Shown: positions 1 through 8,516 of the stretch, piece by piece
Layout: each line of letters begins with the position of its first letter
How positions within the stretch are numbered: the first letter of the stretch is position 1
DNA from: Paenibacillus brasilensis
GTDB lineage: Bacteria; Bacillota; Bacilli; Paenibacillales; Paenibacillaceae
DNA: 64,000 nt
Assembly: GCF_009363115.1 (NCBI RefSeq)
Contig: NZ_CP045298.1
Span: 1,317,001-1,381,000 of the forward strand
Direction: 5' to 3'
Translations under genes and position numbers: made by a program
Notes under the pieces: generated by a model
Database searches by the model: none
Seen by the model: the letters and a program-made list of their open reading frames with translations, nothing else
What the model was told of the DNA's origin: nothing

Positions 1-863
1 CCGTCCTGACCGAACAGCAAACCGGGAGGATGCCCTGCGTTCACATAGTCAATCCGCCGGGAACGAGTATCAATCACCAAATAGATCGCTGTAAAATAAT
101 ACTGTACCAGCTGTTTGCCGAGATCCAGTTGGTTAAAACGGCGATTCAACTCCTGTATGACCTTCTCAGGCTCTACATATGTGGTCACGGTATCCTTAAG
201 CACTGACGCAATGAACATGCAGAACAGCGAGGAAGAAATGCCATGCCCCATCATATCCAGCAGGATGATGGCATACCTTCCTTCTCCTAGCGAATACCAT
301 GAATATAAATCCCCCGCTAATTCAAAGGAAGGCTGATATAGTGCATTCACTTCCAGCACCGGGTCTTGAATAGCTGGACTCAGCACCGCCTGCTGTACCA
401 TCGCAGCCAACTTCAGCTCATCCTGAATCCGCTGATCCCGATCCTTATGCCAGTCCTTTTCCTGCTTAAGACGCAAGGCAGATCGGATTCTCGCCATGAG
501 CTCCACCTTGTTAATCGGTTTCGTGACGTAATCGACGGCCCCTACATCCAGTGCTTCAGCCAGTTTTTTGGAATCGCCTACAGCGGTCACCATGATGATC
601 GGAATATCTTTTAAATGCTCATATTCCTGTACAATGCTGCAAGCCTCAATGCCGTCCATTTCGGGCATCATCATATCCAGCAGCACCAAATCAATATCCG
701 AAGGACGGGGTCGGAGACTAATGGTACGATCGCCAATCCCCAGATGCTCCAACATTTCTGCGGCTGAGCTAGCTGAAATAACATCTCTGTAATTTTCCTT
801 TTTTAGTATTTCGCGAATAATAATGACATTGGTCGGATTATCGTCAACAATTAGAATTCTCAT
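1..863 (-). CDS. Response regulator with PP2C/SpoIIE-type phosphatase output (partial)
   Basis: Reading frame runs off the left edge; 287 codons are visible. Residues 1-125 are a CheY-like receiver: acidic pair D7/D8, phospho-acceptor D63 in LLDMMMPEMDG, T93 and K115. After a helical linker, a PP2C-like SpoIIE domain begins near residue 180 (LAGDLYSWY, then LDMMGHGISSSL), carrying the metal-binding Asp residues of the family. Such proteins dephosphorylate anti-sigma antagonists or related partners when the receiver is phosphorylated; the partner here is unknown. AAGGAG lies about 6 nt upstream of the ATG at 863. The C-terminus is outside the window, so an extra domain cannot be excluded. Confidence 0.9.
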   Translation of the reverse strand, partial: MRILIVDDNPTNVIIIREILKKENYRDVISASSAAEMLEHLGIGDRTISLRPRPSDIDLVLLDMMMPEMDGIEACSIVQEYEHLKDIPIIMVTAVGDSKKLAEALDVGAVDYVTKPINKVELMARIRSALRLKQEKDWHKDRDQRIQDELKLAAMVQQAVLSPAIQDPVLEVNALYQPSFELAGDLYSWYSLGEGRYAIILLDMMGHGISSSLFCMFIASVLKDTVTTYVEPEKVIQELNRRFNQLDLGKQLVQYYFTAIYLVIDTRSRRIDYVNAGHPPGLLFGQD

Positions 864-976
864 TGGCCTCTCCTTATCTGTAACCCATGTATTATACTAT
901 ACCTGCTTAAGCGGCAACATCCTCGTTGATTAGAAATAGCGTTCCCTTAAAGAGACGTGCCCGTAAAGAAGGCATT

Positions 977-1032
977 CCAAAAACATAGATAAGGAATGAG
1001 GTTGAAACCCCATTCCTTATCTATGTTTTTGG
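977..1032 (-). terminator. Long stem-loop terminator after the YflT-like gene
   Basis: Two arms of about 22 bp pair almost perfectly (977-998 with 1011-1032) around a 12-nt centre. It begins 9 nt beyond the stop codon of the YflT-like gene. The U-rich part is inside the stem (TTTTT then GG), so it may work from either side. Confidence 0.7.
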
Positions 1033-1040
1033 AGGACCCG

Positions 1041-1376
1041 TTAAGCACTCGTACTGAGGTTAATGCCCTGATCCAGTTCTTTTTCATAAAAATCAGCTTC
1101 CGTGTCTGTAAATCCCAGGGAAGTAATCTTGGCACGAAGCTCGTCGCCCCGGGAACGGAACAAATTGGCTAATGAGTCGAAAACGCCCTCTTCCTTAATC
1201 CCGATTTCCTTGGCATCCACCGTATCGGCAATACGCTCCGTCCGATCCTGATCATGAGCAAGCACGAACACATCCTCATAACGATAGCCCGTGTTGCGCA
1301 ACTCATTCACTGCTCCAACGGCTTGTACACCGTTCTCTACCACTTTGGCATAAGATTTGTGATGGGTCTGATTCAT
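1041..1376 (-). CDS. General stress protein, YflT-like
   Basis: 111 aa, soluble. The pattern NGVQAVGAVNELRNTGY followed by DVFVLAHD near the N-terminus and an acidic C-terminal half match the heat/general-stress YflT family, whose biochemical function is unknown. A GTG codon 9 nt upstream is in frame, but AAAGGAG lies only 1 nt before it and 10 nt before the ATG at 1376, so the ATG is chosen. Single-gene unit closed by a strong hairpin. The family assignment is from sequence pattern only. Confidence 0.8.
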   Translation of the reverse strand: MNQTHHKSYAKVVENGVQAVGAVNELRNTGYRYEDVFVLAHDQDRTERIADTVDAKEIGIKEEGVFDSLANLFRSRGDELRAKITSLGFTDTEADFYEKELDQGINLSTSA

Positions 1377-1473
1377 GTTTCTCACGCTCCTTTAAGGATT
1401 GACTTCTCTGACTATTACACGCTACACATGCATTTGAAACTTCCATGTTATGTCAAGAGCTTAAAAAATGGAT

Positions 1474-1992
1474 TTACCACTCGGTCTCATCAAAAAACTC
1501 AACATATTTGGGCTTATCTGACATTTCATCCGTAAATACTTTAATCGCTCGCTGTCCGCGTACATATACCTCTCCGTCCTCTGCTGTAAATTGTGAGCCA
1601 CCGAGCGCCTGATCCAGCGTTTGCCGTTTCAGCGGCAGCCACTCATCATTTACCTTAATTCGACCAGCAGCAGGGTCTACATGCACATAGGAAACGACAT
1701 CCCTACGCATGCCTACTATGACGTCAGGATATTGATATTCTGTAGAAAGCTGCAGCATATCCTTCTTTATCCGAAGCGGCTTGCCCAGTTTTTTCAATAC
1801 ATCTGCGCGTGTATCCTCCAGAGATATGCCATTTAATGTTTGAAAATCAGCCGGTACGGCATGTTGGGCGGGGATCGTCTGCACAGCCTTCACCATATGC
1901 CCCGCTGCTTGCGGGGAAACGGTTTGGTGAACCGTATCCTGTCCGGAAAAGGGAGTGAGCAAACCAGCAATCAGTAATAAAGTCTTCATCAT
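1474..1992 (-). CDS. Hypothetical secreted protein
   Basis: 172 aa with a short hydrophobic N-terminus (MMKTLLLIAGLLTPFSG) that looks like a signal peptide, then a soluble domain. The middle part (NGISLEDTRADVLKKLGKPL) resembles the outer-membrane-assembly/SmpA-like sensor fold, in which such a segment precedes a beta-sheet domain. AAAGGG sits 8 nt before the ATG at 1992; a GTG at 2001 is in frame but too close to it. No catalytic motif was seen. It lies between two stress-like genes on the same strand, but nothing links it to them functionally. Confidence 0.6.
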   Translation of the reverse strand: MMKTLLLIAGLLTPFSGQDTVHQTVSPQAAGHMVKAVQTIPAQHAVPADFQTLNGISLEDTRADVLKKLGKPLRIKKDMLQLSTEYQYPDVIVGMRRDVVSYVHVDPAAGRIKVNDEWLPLKRQTLDQALGGSQFTAEDGEVYVRGQRAIKVFTDEMSDKPKYVEFFDETEW

Positions 1993-2042
1993 AAATCTCA
2001 CCCTTTCAATGAATTTCCTGTAGTTTACGGTTCAAGCCTGTG

Positions 2043-2519
2043 CTACTGGCGCATTTTCTGCCACAGGCTGGCAGCGATATCCACATAGCTTAACCAGTTT
2101 TTAGCCGACTTCGCCGCAGGCTCCTCATAGGTCGCATTGTAGCTTTGGACCGTCCGCTCTGTTGCGGTTAAAGGTCTGTCCGCTGTGTTATGTGGCTTTT
2201 GGAACCGGGTCATTAACGCGGTCGAAGCCTGCTTGGCAGCCAATGTCACTTCGCTCAGCACCTCGCCCAGGTTTTTAACAGATTCCATCACAGGCTCTAT
2301 TTGCTTTAATTTATGATCAACATCTGCGGTGATGTCATTCGCATGTCGAACCGTTTGTTTTACTTCGTAGCTCAGTTCGTCGACTGTCTTTTGTACATCC
2401 TGCAAGGTTAGAGTCACCTTATCCAAAGAGCCTTGTGCTGCTTTAAGTGTTTTAATAAGGAAAATTACGAGAACTGCAAATGCGATAGCGATAATAAAAA
2501 TACTGATCTGTGTTAACAT
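2043..2519 (-). CDS. DUF948-type membrane-anchored stress protein (YtxG-like)
   Basis: 158 aa. One N-terminal membrane helix (residues 3-23) is followed by a long heptad-rich coiled coil (about 28-100) with the DUF948 pattern of repeated DV..TVDELS and K..EPV, and a polar tail. Proteins of this family in Bacillus (YtxG) belong to the sigma-B/H stress set; molecular role unknown. The ribosome-binding site GAGAGG precedes the ATG. It lies 41 nt upstream of the secreted-protein gene on the same strand, so the two may be co-transcribed. Confidence 0.8.
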   Translation of the reverse strand: MLTQISIFIIAIAFAVLVIFLIKTLKAAQGSLDKVTLTLQDVQKTVDELSYEVKQTVRHANDITADVDHKLKQIEPVMESVKNLGEVLSEVTLAAKQASTALMTRFQKPHNTADRPLTATERTVQSYNATYEEPAAKSAKNWLSYVDIAASLWQKMRQ

Positions 2520-2780
2520 GGCGTAACCTCTCTTTCATCCTTCACGATGATGTGTATGATTACTGCATAGTTACCCTTTACATTCAGACGCGAAACAACG
2601 TTGAAACTTGCTTCTTCTTCGCACCCAGGCGCTATGCTTCATGGAATAGATCATGGTTTAAAACACTGTATAATGATGACACAGCCACGAAAATACGAAT
2701 GATTTTGCATCACCCGCAATTGAGCCCTAACAGGCACGAGTATGCCACATTATATACAAAAAAGGAGGATGCGGAACAGG

Positions 2781-2855
2781 TTGAAATGGTTCGAAGAAAA
2801 CAGACTTCGTATTGTTGGCATAGACGCGGCAGATGTAATATTCGCCCCATATTAA
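2781..2855 (+). CDS. Possible small ORF ending at a terminator
   Basis: A 24-codon frame starting at TTG (LKWFEENRLRIVGIDAADVI then FAPY) lies 12 nt after a near-perfect AAAAAAGGAGG. An in-frame ATG at 2769 touches the ribosome-binding site and would add 4 residues. The stop TAA at 2853 overlaps the 5' arm of the terminator. A TATAAT box is at 2669-2674, without a clear -35. No homologue is recognised. This could be a leader peptide or a chance ORF; it is reported because the ribosome-binding site and terminator bracket it tightly. Confidence 0.3.
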   Translation: MKWFEENRLRIVGIDAADVIFAPY

Positions 2856-2902
2856 AAAAGGATGTTTCCAACCTGATTACAGGGCTGGGAACATCCTTTT
2901 TT
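2854..2902. terminator. Bidirectional terminator
   Basis: A-rich arm at 2854-2873 pairs with its complement at 2882-2902, giving poly-U on both strands. It lies 28 nt past the stop of the NlpC/P60 gene and also closes the small plus-strand ORF. The rest of 2520-2780 holds no gene I can support. Confidence 0.85.
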
Positions 2903-2929
2903 GATGCGAGTTTTTAGTATTTGCGACGT

Positions 2930-4099
2930 TTATTGGATTACGCTGCCCCCGAACAGGAAACGGTCCTGCCAAGCTTTGCTGAAATCCGTGACTTTCACAC
3001 CGCCACCCGCTACAGAAAACGTATGAAGAAGCTTGTTGTCTCCCAAATATACAGCAACGTGTGTGATCGTTTGGGAGGAATTATCCAGGGACGTGTATGC
3101 CCCGGAAGAAGCATTATAGTTGGTAAAGAAGAGCAAATCGCCACGTTTGAGTGTAGTCATGTCGGTATTCGGCTGACTGTTTTGTTTGATCCACTCACCC
3201 TGTGAACGAGAATCTGCCGGAAGCTGGATACCTACAGCCTGACGGAAAATTTGGCGGGTAAATGCAGAGCAATCAAAAGTAGCCGTACTGTTACGATCAG
3301 AACCATATTGATAGGGTGTCCCGAGGTAAGTCATACCTGTGTTAATAACCTGTTCGATCGCAGCCGCTGCATCGCCGTAAGGCAAGCTAACCGTCGGCGC
3401 AGGAGACGCTACCGCAGGCAGAGCAGCAGGATCTGAAGCAGGTGCCTCTGCAGAAGCCACAGGCTGCTCCACAACAACACCCTCACCAATACGAATATAT
3501 TGTGGAGATGAGCTGACATAGCCTGTAGTACCATCAGCCGTGGTAATCTTGAACCAATAAGAGTTACTTGGATCGGTAATTGTAACGACATCCCCTGTAT
3601 TCAAATAACCCAAAATCTCGGAAGAAGTGGATGCCTCAGCCCGCAAACGAACGGACGTTTGAATCGTAGCTTTCGTTTGACCGGCAGAACTATTCACTGA
3701 GGCTGGAGCCTCTTTAGTTGAAACATTGTTTTTAACGGGTTCAGTGATTTCCGGCTTACGGCTGGCAGACGGGGTGACAGTAGCAGCAACGCTGGTAGCG
3801 CCAACTTTTATGTACTTGCCGGAGCTGCTCGTGTATCCGGTAACTCCACCAGAGGTCTTGACCTTATACCAATAGCTGTTTGTTTTCTCCAATACCGTTA
3901 CGGCCTCTCCCTGCTTCATAAAGCTGACGACATCCCCCGTCGTTGAAGGATTGGATCTGAGCTTTACAGCCGCTTGAATAACCGCCTTCTGACCTGTGGA
4001 TGCTGTCGATGCCGCTGCGTCAACCTGACCCGGCGATACGTGAATTGCTGCCAATAGCGCGGCTGACGTCATGAGCGTTCCCATCACACGTCTTCTCAA
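2930..4099 (-). CDS. Secreted NlpC/P60 peptidoglycan hydrolase with two SH3b domains
   Basis: 389 aa. Signal peptide at 1-28, cleaved near QVDAAA. Two SH3b cell-wall binding repeats follow (about 38-100 and 140-205; each has AVKLRSNPST/SVRLRAEAST, a Y/F-W-[YF]-K-[VI] strand and GYxSSS). After a Pro/Ala linker comes an NlpC/P60 domain (about 250-389) with catalytic Cys in TFDCSAF, His in ITHVAVYLGD and a third polar site in LLHTF. The fold cleaves gamma-D-Glu-diaminopimelate type bonds in wall peptides. The start is TTG at 4099, preceded by AGGAGG at good spacing; no ATG fits better. Single-gene unit with its own terminator. Confidence 0.93.
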   Translation of the reverse strand: MRRRVMGTLMTSAALLAAIHVSPGQVDAAASTASTGQKAVIQAAVKLRSNPSTTGDVVSFMKQGEAVTVLEKTNSYWYKVKTSGGVTGYTSSSGKYIKVGATSVAATVTPSASRKPEITEPVKNNVSTKEAPASVNSSAGQTKATIQTSVRLRAEASTSSEILGYLNTGDVVTITDPSNSYWFKITTADGTTGYVSSSPQYIRIGEGVVVEQPVASAEAPASDPAALPAVASPAPTVSLPYGDAAAAIEQVINTGMTYLGTPYQYGSDRNSTATFDCSAFTRQIFRQAVGIQLPADSRSQGEWIKQNSQPNTDMTTLKRGDLLFFTNYNASSGAYTSLDNSSQTITHVAVYLGDNKLLHTFSVAGGGVKVTDFSKAWQDRFLFGGSVIQ

Positions 4100-4289
4100 T
4101 GTTGCACCTCCTGGCTGTTTTTACGAATTTGAGAGCATATCCAATTCCGACCAATATAGCCGGACATGCCTTCATTATAGTAAAAGCAGCAGGAAGAGAG
4201 ATATAATCCAAAAGTCACAAAAGAGAACGCATCCACCTTTTATATCTAGGCCTAAAGTCTCTTTTAACGTTAACTATTTAATAATTAAA

Positions 4290-5159
4290 CTATAATTTGG
4301 GTTCCACATGAACGTGGACATGCATCGTGTTATGAACCTCTTGCAAGCGTTCCTCAATTCGGTCACTGATTCGATGTCCTTCAATCAAGCTGAGTTTCGG
4401 ATTCACCTCAATGACCACATCCACCAGCGCATGATTACCGTGTACCCGTGCCTTAACGTCTCGAATCCCCTCTACTCCAGGGATATGGGCAATCGTACTC
4501 CGTAGGTCAGACAGCTCCTGCTCGTCAAATCCATCTGTCAAACTGTGTGTAGAATCTTTAAAGATATCCCATGCCGTCTTACATATAATAAATCCTACCG
4601 CGATCGCCGCAACAGTATCGAGCCATGGCAATCCGAACTGTGCGCCGATAATGCCTATCGCTGCTCCAACACTGACAAGCGCATCTGACAGATTATCCTT
4701 AGCCGCCGCCTGCAAAGCCTTATTGTTAATCTGCCGGGCCAGTCTGCTATTGTAAAGGTATACTCCCAACATAATAACTGCACAAATCACTGCTACACCT
4801 GCGGAGATGATATCCGGTGTTTGCTTTCCACCCTTAAAAATGCTTCCGATTCCATCAATAAGCACCTGAAGACCGACGACAGCCATAATAAAGGACGCCA
4901 GCAGCGCTGCGATCGTTTCTGCGCGAAAATGTCCGTAGGCATGATCAGAATCCGGCGGTTTCTGGGATATTCTCAGGCCAATCAGCACGGCCACAGACAC
5001 CACAATATCGGTGACATTGTTAAAGCCATCGGCCAGTAACGCGCTGGAAGCAAAAATATATCCACTAATCAGCTTGAATCCGGACAGCAAAAGGTAAGCG
5101 CTTATGCTCACCCACGCCCCTCGTTCACCTTTTCGTATTTCATCATACACATTTACCAC
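4290..5159 (-). CDS. Cation diffusion facilitator, Mn2+-type exporter (MneP/MneS-like)
   Basis: 289 aa, six membrane helices and a cytoplasmic ferredoxin-like dimer domain (about 210-289) rich in His (HVHVHVE at the end). The metal site in helix 2 reads N47-x3-D51 (ADGFNNVTD) and in helix 5 DxxxD (KDNLSD) where Zn exporters have HxxxD. That N/D-D/D set is known for Mn2+-exporting CDF proteins such as MneP/MneS, so Mn2+ export is inferred. An upstream ATG frame at 5327 lacks a ribosome-binding site. The GTG at 5159, 11 nt after AAGGAG, gives the usual family length and the conserved YDEIRKGERGAW start. Confidence 0.88.
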   Translation of the reverse strand: MVNVYDEIRKGERGAWVSISAYLLLSGFKLISGYIFASSALLADGFNNVTDIVVSVAVLIGLRISQKPPDSDHAYGHFRAETIAALLASFIMAVVGLQVLIDGIGSIFKGGKQTPDIISAGVAVICAVIMLGVYLYNSRLARQINNKALQAAAKDNLSDALVSVGAAIGIIGAQFGLPWLDTVAAIAVGFIICKTAWDIFKDSTHSLTDGFDEQELSDLRSTIAHIPGVEGIRDVKARVHGNHALVDVVIEVNPKLSLIEGHRISDRIEERLQEVHNTMHVHVHVEPKL

Positions 5160-5482
5160 AACGGAGGACACTCCTTCAAAAGCAACTGTTAGTTTCAGCA
5201 TAGCAGACGATCTTTGTGTGGGTCTACAGAAACAGTCTTTCCTCTCCGCATCGCTGTAGGAACAACGAAAAAGTATTGCCGAGCCCCATTCCTGTAGAGG
5301 TTGCAAAACATTTTTTCCTTCGTGCAAAAAACAGACTCTCCGCTCCCAGTCCGCCCTATGCTCGTGTTATTATTGTTGCCCTTGTCCCTTCTTTTAAAAA
5401 CGTATAAAATGAGGACACAGCCGCGTTGTTCTTCAATCAGCATGATTGACATGAATCTGGCGGCAACAGGAGGAATTTATTC
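5160..5482. other. Intergenic, divergent promoter region
   Basis: 323 nt between the CDF gene and the small plus-strand gene. A TATAAA box near 5403-5408 with TTGTCC 15 nt before it could drive the plus gene. No further gene, repeat or operator was recognised. Confidence 0.5.
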
Positions 5483-5668
5483 ATGAGCGATGCCAATGAA
5501 CCACGTAAAATTAATCTTGCAGATGCCATTAAGGAAAAACTGGCACAAAAAAAACAGCAGTCCGGCGCTTCACAGCAGGGCGGCTTTCAAGGCGGTTCCA
5601 CCAAAACATTGAAAAGCCAAAATACGAAGAAGCCGAACAACCAACGCCGTCGCACAGGTGGATCATAA
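5483..5668 (+). CDS. Small basic hypothetical protein
   Basis: 61 aa, very Lys/Gln/Gly-rich (EKLAQKKQQSG in the middle; Arg-rich end RRRTGGS), no membrane helix. AGGAGG lies 9 nt before the ATG, which argues that it is translated. The composition suggests a disordered nucleic-acid-associated or spore-type small protein, but no family is recognised and no function is claimed. Confidence 0.6.
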   Translation: MSDANEPRKINLADAIKEKLAQKKQQSGASQQGGFQGGSTKTLKSQNTKKPNNQRRRTGGS

Positions 5669-5714
5669 GCCACCCAGTCGCCTAGCTCCATAGGCTAGTA
5701 CGGTAATGGAGGCC

Positions 5715-5739
5715 TAACGAGGCTAATCCTGCCTCGTTA
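5715..5739. terminator. Hairpin after the small basic gene
   Basis: Perfect 9-bp stem TAACGAGGC/GCCTCGTTA with a 7-nt loop, 46 nt after the stop. There is no U-tract, so intrinsic termination is uncertain. Confidence 0.35.
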
Positions 5740-5768
5740 CCAGAACCGAGTGTTATGGACAACGGCAC

Positions 5769-5827
5769 AAACGAAAAGAGGAGCCTCCCCAGCCATATCC
5801 ATGGCTCAGGGAGCTCCTCTTTCGTTT
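5769..5827. terminator. Terminator of the ABC-F gene
   Basis: Long interrupted stem (AAACGA-AAGAGGAGC paired with GCTCCTCTTTCGTTT) beginning 40 nt after the minus-strand ABC-F stop. U-rich on the minus strand; probably works in both directions. Confidence 0.8.
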
Positions 5828-5866
5828 ATCTATTTGCTGAAATTAGCTGGGTTAGCTGTTAAGGTA

Positions 5867-7495
5867 TTAGCCGATTTCTACCGGATACATACGCTCACGC
5901 AATTTCGCAATTTCTTCGCTTTCCAAGTATTCATCATAGCTCATCGTACGGTCGATTACACCGTTTGGTGTAATTTCGACGATGCGGTTCGCGATGGTTT
6001 GAATAAACTGATGGTCATGGGAAGTGAACAAAATGGTACCGTCAAAGTCGATCAGACCATTGTTCAGCGCTGTGATGGATTCCAGATCCAAGTGATTGGT
6101 TGGTTCCTCCAGCAGCAGCACATTGGCGCCATTCAACATCATTTTCGCCAGCATACAGCGAACCTTTTCTCCCCCCGACAGCACGCTTGCTTTCTTAAGC
6201 GCTTCTTCTCCTGAGAAAAGCATACGTCCCAAGAAGCCACGCAGGAACGTTTCGTCCTGATCCTTTGAATATTGACGCAGCCATTCCACAAGATTCATGT
6301 CCACACCTTCAAAATAGGTGGAGTTATCTTTCGGGAAATACGCCTGGCTGGTCGTAATCCCCCAGGAAAATTCGCCGTTGTCCGCTTCCAGCTCATTCAT
6401 CAAGATTTGGAAAAGCGTCGTTTTAGGCAGGCCATTCGGGCCAACGAACGCAATTTTATCCCCTTTGTTCACAACCAGACTGAACTCGTTCAGCACTTGC
6501 TCGCCTTCAACGGTTTTACTGAGGCTATCTACGGTCAGCAGCTGCTTGCCCGCTTCACGCTCAGGCTTGAAGTTAATGAACGGATATTTACGGTTCGACG
6601 GACGGATGTCGTCCAGCGTAATTTTATCCAATTGCTTTTTACGCGAGGTTGCCTGTTTGGACTTGGAAGCATTCGCGGAGAAACGCTGGATAAAAGCCTG
6701 CAGTTCCTTAATCTTCTCTTCCTTCTTCTTGTTGGCATCACGAGCCAGTGTAAGCGCGAGCTGGCTGGACTCATACCAGAAGTCGTAGTTACCGACATAC
6801 ATCTGAATTTTACCGAAATCAATATCCGCAATATGCGTACATACCTTGTTCAGGAAGTGACGGTCATGGGATACGACAATAACGGTGCCTTCATAGTCCA
6901 TCAGAAAGTTTTCGAGCCATTGAATGGATTCGAGATCCAAATGGTTGGTAGGCTCATCGAGCAGCAAATTGTTCGGACGACCAAACAACGCTTGTGCCAA
7001 GAGAACGCGGACCTTATCGTTGCCGCTCATCTCAGCCATCTTTTTATCATGCAGGTCACGCGGAATACCAAGGCCGATCAGCAATGCGGCCGCATCCGGC
7101 TCGGCATCCCAGCCGTTCAGCTCTGCAAATTCGCCTTCCAGCTCACCAGCGCGCAAACCGTCTGCTTCGGAAAACTCAGCTTTAGCGTACAGCGCATCCT
7201 TTTCCTTCATGATCTCATACAGACGCGTGTGGCCCATAATAACGGTTTCCAGAACAGGGAATTCATCGTATTCATAATGGTTCTGCTTGAGCACTGCCAT
7301 CCGTTCGCCCGGTGTCATGTGGACCTCGCCTGAATTGGCTTCGATTTCACCGGAAAGAATTTTCAAAAAAGTGGATTTGCCCGCGCCATTCGCCCCAATC
7401 AGGCCGTAGCAGTTCCCGGGAGTAAATTTGATATTTACGTCTTCAAAAAGTGGGCGTTTACCATAACGAAGCGTTACGCCGCTTGTACTGATCAT
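5867..7495 (-). CDS. ABC-F family ATPase, YbiT/YkpA-like
   Basis: 542 aa with two ABC domains and no membrane segments, typical of ribosome-associated ABC-F translation factors. Domain 1 (1-250): Walker A GANGAGKST, Walker B LLLDEPTNHLD, linker rich in Lys/Glu with the family hallmark FSANASKSKQATSR. Domain 2 (about 320-540): signature LSGGEK and LTFTSHDH-like switch, but Walker A reads GPNGLPKTT (third Gly replaced by Pro) and Walker B reads LLLEEPTNHLD (Glu for Asp). The second ATP site is therefore non-canonical. AAGGATGG precedes the ATG. Single-gene unit with a strong terminator. Confidence 0.92.
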   Translation of the reverse strand: MISTSGVTLRYGKRPLFEDVNIKFTPGNCYGLIGANGAGKSTFLKILSGEIEANSGEVHMTPGERMAVLKQNHYEYDEFPVLETVIMGHTRLYEIMKEKDALYAKAEFSEADGLRAGELEGEFAELNGWDAEPDAAALLIGLGIPRDLHDKKMAEMSGNDKVRVLLAQALFGRPNNLLLDEPTNHLDLESIQWLENFLMDYEGTVIVVSHDRHFLNKVCTHIADIDFGKIQMYVGNYDFWYESSQLALTLARDANKKKEEKIKELQAFIQRFSANASKSKQATSRKKQLDKITLDDIRPSNRKYPFINFKPEREAGKQLLTVDSLSKTVEGEQVLNEFSLVVNKGDKIAFVGPNGLPKTTLFQILMNELEADNGEFSWGITTSQAYFPKDNSTYFEGVDMNLVEWLRQYSKDQDETFLRGFLGRMLFSGEEALKKASVLSGGEKVRCMLAKMMLNGANVLLLEEPTNHLDLESITALNNGLIDFDGTILFTSHDHQFIQTIANRIVEITPNGVIDRTMSYDEYLESEEIAKLRERMYPVEIG

Positions 7496-7637
7496 ATAAG
7501 CATACCATCCTTATCATTAGTTAAGTGCTAAACACAAAATTACCGACGGCAATAGTATAACACACAAAAGATCGGAATCGAACTGTAGTATAAGTAGAAT
7601 ACCACCAGAACATCAGGTCATATCTTACAATAAAATA

Positions 7638-7697
7638 AAAAATGCTTCTGTCTCGACAATTGTCACCCCTGACAAATACGCGGACCAGAACCATTTT
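7638..7697 (-). terminator. Terminator of the heme-type ABC operon
   Basis: Imperfect stem: CCAGAACCATTTT region (7685-7697) against AAAAATGCTTCTG (7638-7650), with an inner TGTCA/TGACA hairpin. It reads into a U-rich run on the minus strand, 40 nt after the ATPase stop. Confidence 0.5.
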
Positions 7698-7736
7698 CTT
7701 GTTTTTTAAACTCAATACCTCCAGAAGCCAGAGCTG

Positions 7737-8516
7737 TCAGGAAACACCGACACCCATCGGAATAAGATACATTCCCGCCTCGTCGTCCTGTCTTACAACG
7801 ACCTCCACACCATAGACGGCTTGAATCAGCTCGGATGTTGCAACCTTTGCGGGCGGGCCGTTTGCTATGATCCGTCCTTCCTTCATAGCGATCATCACGT
7901 CGCTATACCGAATAGCCTGATTAATATCATGCAGCACCATCACGATGGTCAGGCCGTGCTCCTGATTTAACTGCCGGATAAGCTCCAAAATCTCAAGCTG
8001 GTAATACATATCCAGATAAGTCGTTGGCTCGTCCAAAAATAAAATCGGCGTTCGCTGTGCCAAGGCCATCGCAATCCATACGCGCTGTCGTTCTCCCCCT
8101 GAAAGCTGATCCAGCGTACGTGTTCTGCGTTCCTCCAGGTTGGTACAGGCCATCGCCCATTCAACTGCTTCCTCGTCCTCGTCCCGGTTGCCTGTGAACA
8201 TATGCTTATGAGGCAGTCTTCCGAAGCTGACAAGCTTCTCTACCGTCAAGTCCGATGGCGCCTCATTTTGCTGGTGAACCACCGCTAATTGACGGGCCAA
8301 TTCCTTGGGCTTATAGCGGGTAAGCTCCTTGCCGTCCAAAACCACTTGTCCCAACCGGGGAACCGCATTGTTGGACATTACACTAAGCAGCGTCGATTTG
8401 CCGCAACCATTGGGACCAATAATAGTGGTAATCTGTCCCGGTTCAATCACAGCATTAATGGCGTGTAGACGATCCGTTTTGCGGTCGTATGAAAAGGTAA
8501 TATCCTTAATGTCCAT
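7737..8516 (-). CDS. Heme/siderophore ABC transporter ATP-binding protein
   Basis: 259 aa FecE/FhuC-type ATPase: Walker A GPNGCGKST, Q-loop VVHQQNE, signature LSGGERQRVW, Walker B ILFLDEPTTYLD, H-loop VLHD. It energises import of an iron compound through the permease encoded upstream, whose 3' end it overlaps by 11 nt (translational coupling). With an IsdE-like binding protein and NEAT domains just upstream, heme is the likely substrate. The gene itself looks intact, unlike its binding-protein partner. Confidence 0.92.
   Translation of the reverse strand: MDIKDITFSYDRKTDRLHAINAVIEPGQITTIIGPNGCGKSTLLSVMSNNAVPRLGQVVLDGKELTRYKPKELARQLAVVHQQNEAPSDLTVEKLVSFGRLPHKHMFTGNRDEDEEAVEWAMACTNLEERRTRTLDQLSGGERQRVWIAMALAQRTPILFLDEPTTYLDMYYQLEILELIRQLNQEHGLTIVMVLHDINQAIRYSDVMIAMKEGRIIANGPPAKVATSELIQAVYGVEVVVRQDDEAGMYLIPMGVGVS

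Noticed and set aside
5715..5739. Hairpin as a certain terminator
   Set aside because: Stem is perfect but lacks a U-tract; kept as a low-confidence feature only.
6272..7333. 353-codon open frame on the plus strand
   Set aside because: It is the antisense of the ABC-F gene; no ribosome-binding site and no protein-like motifs.
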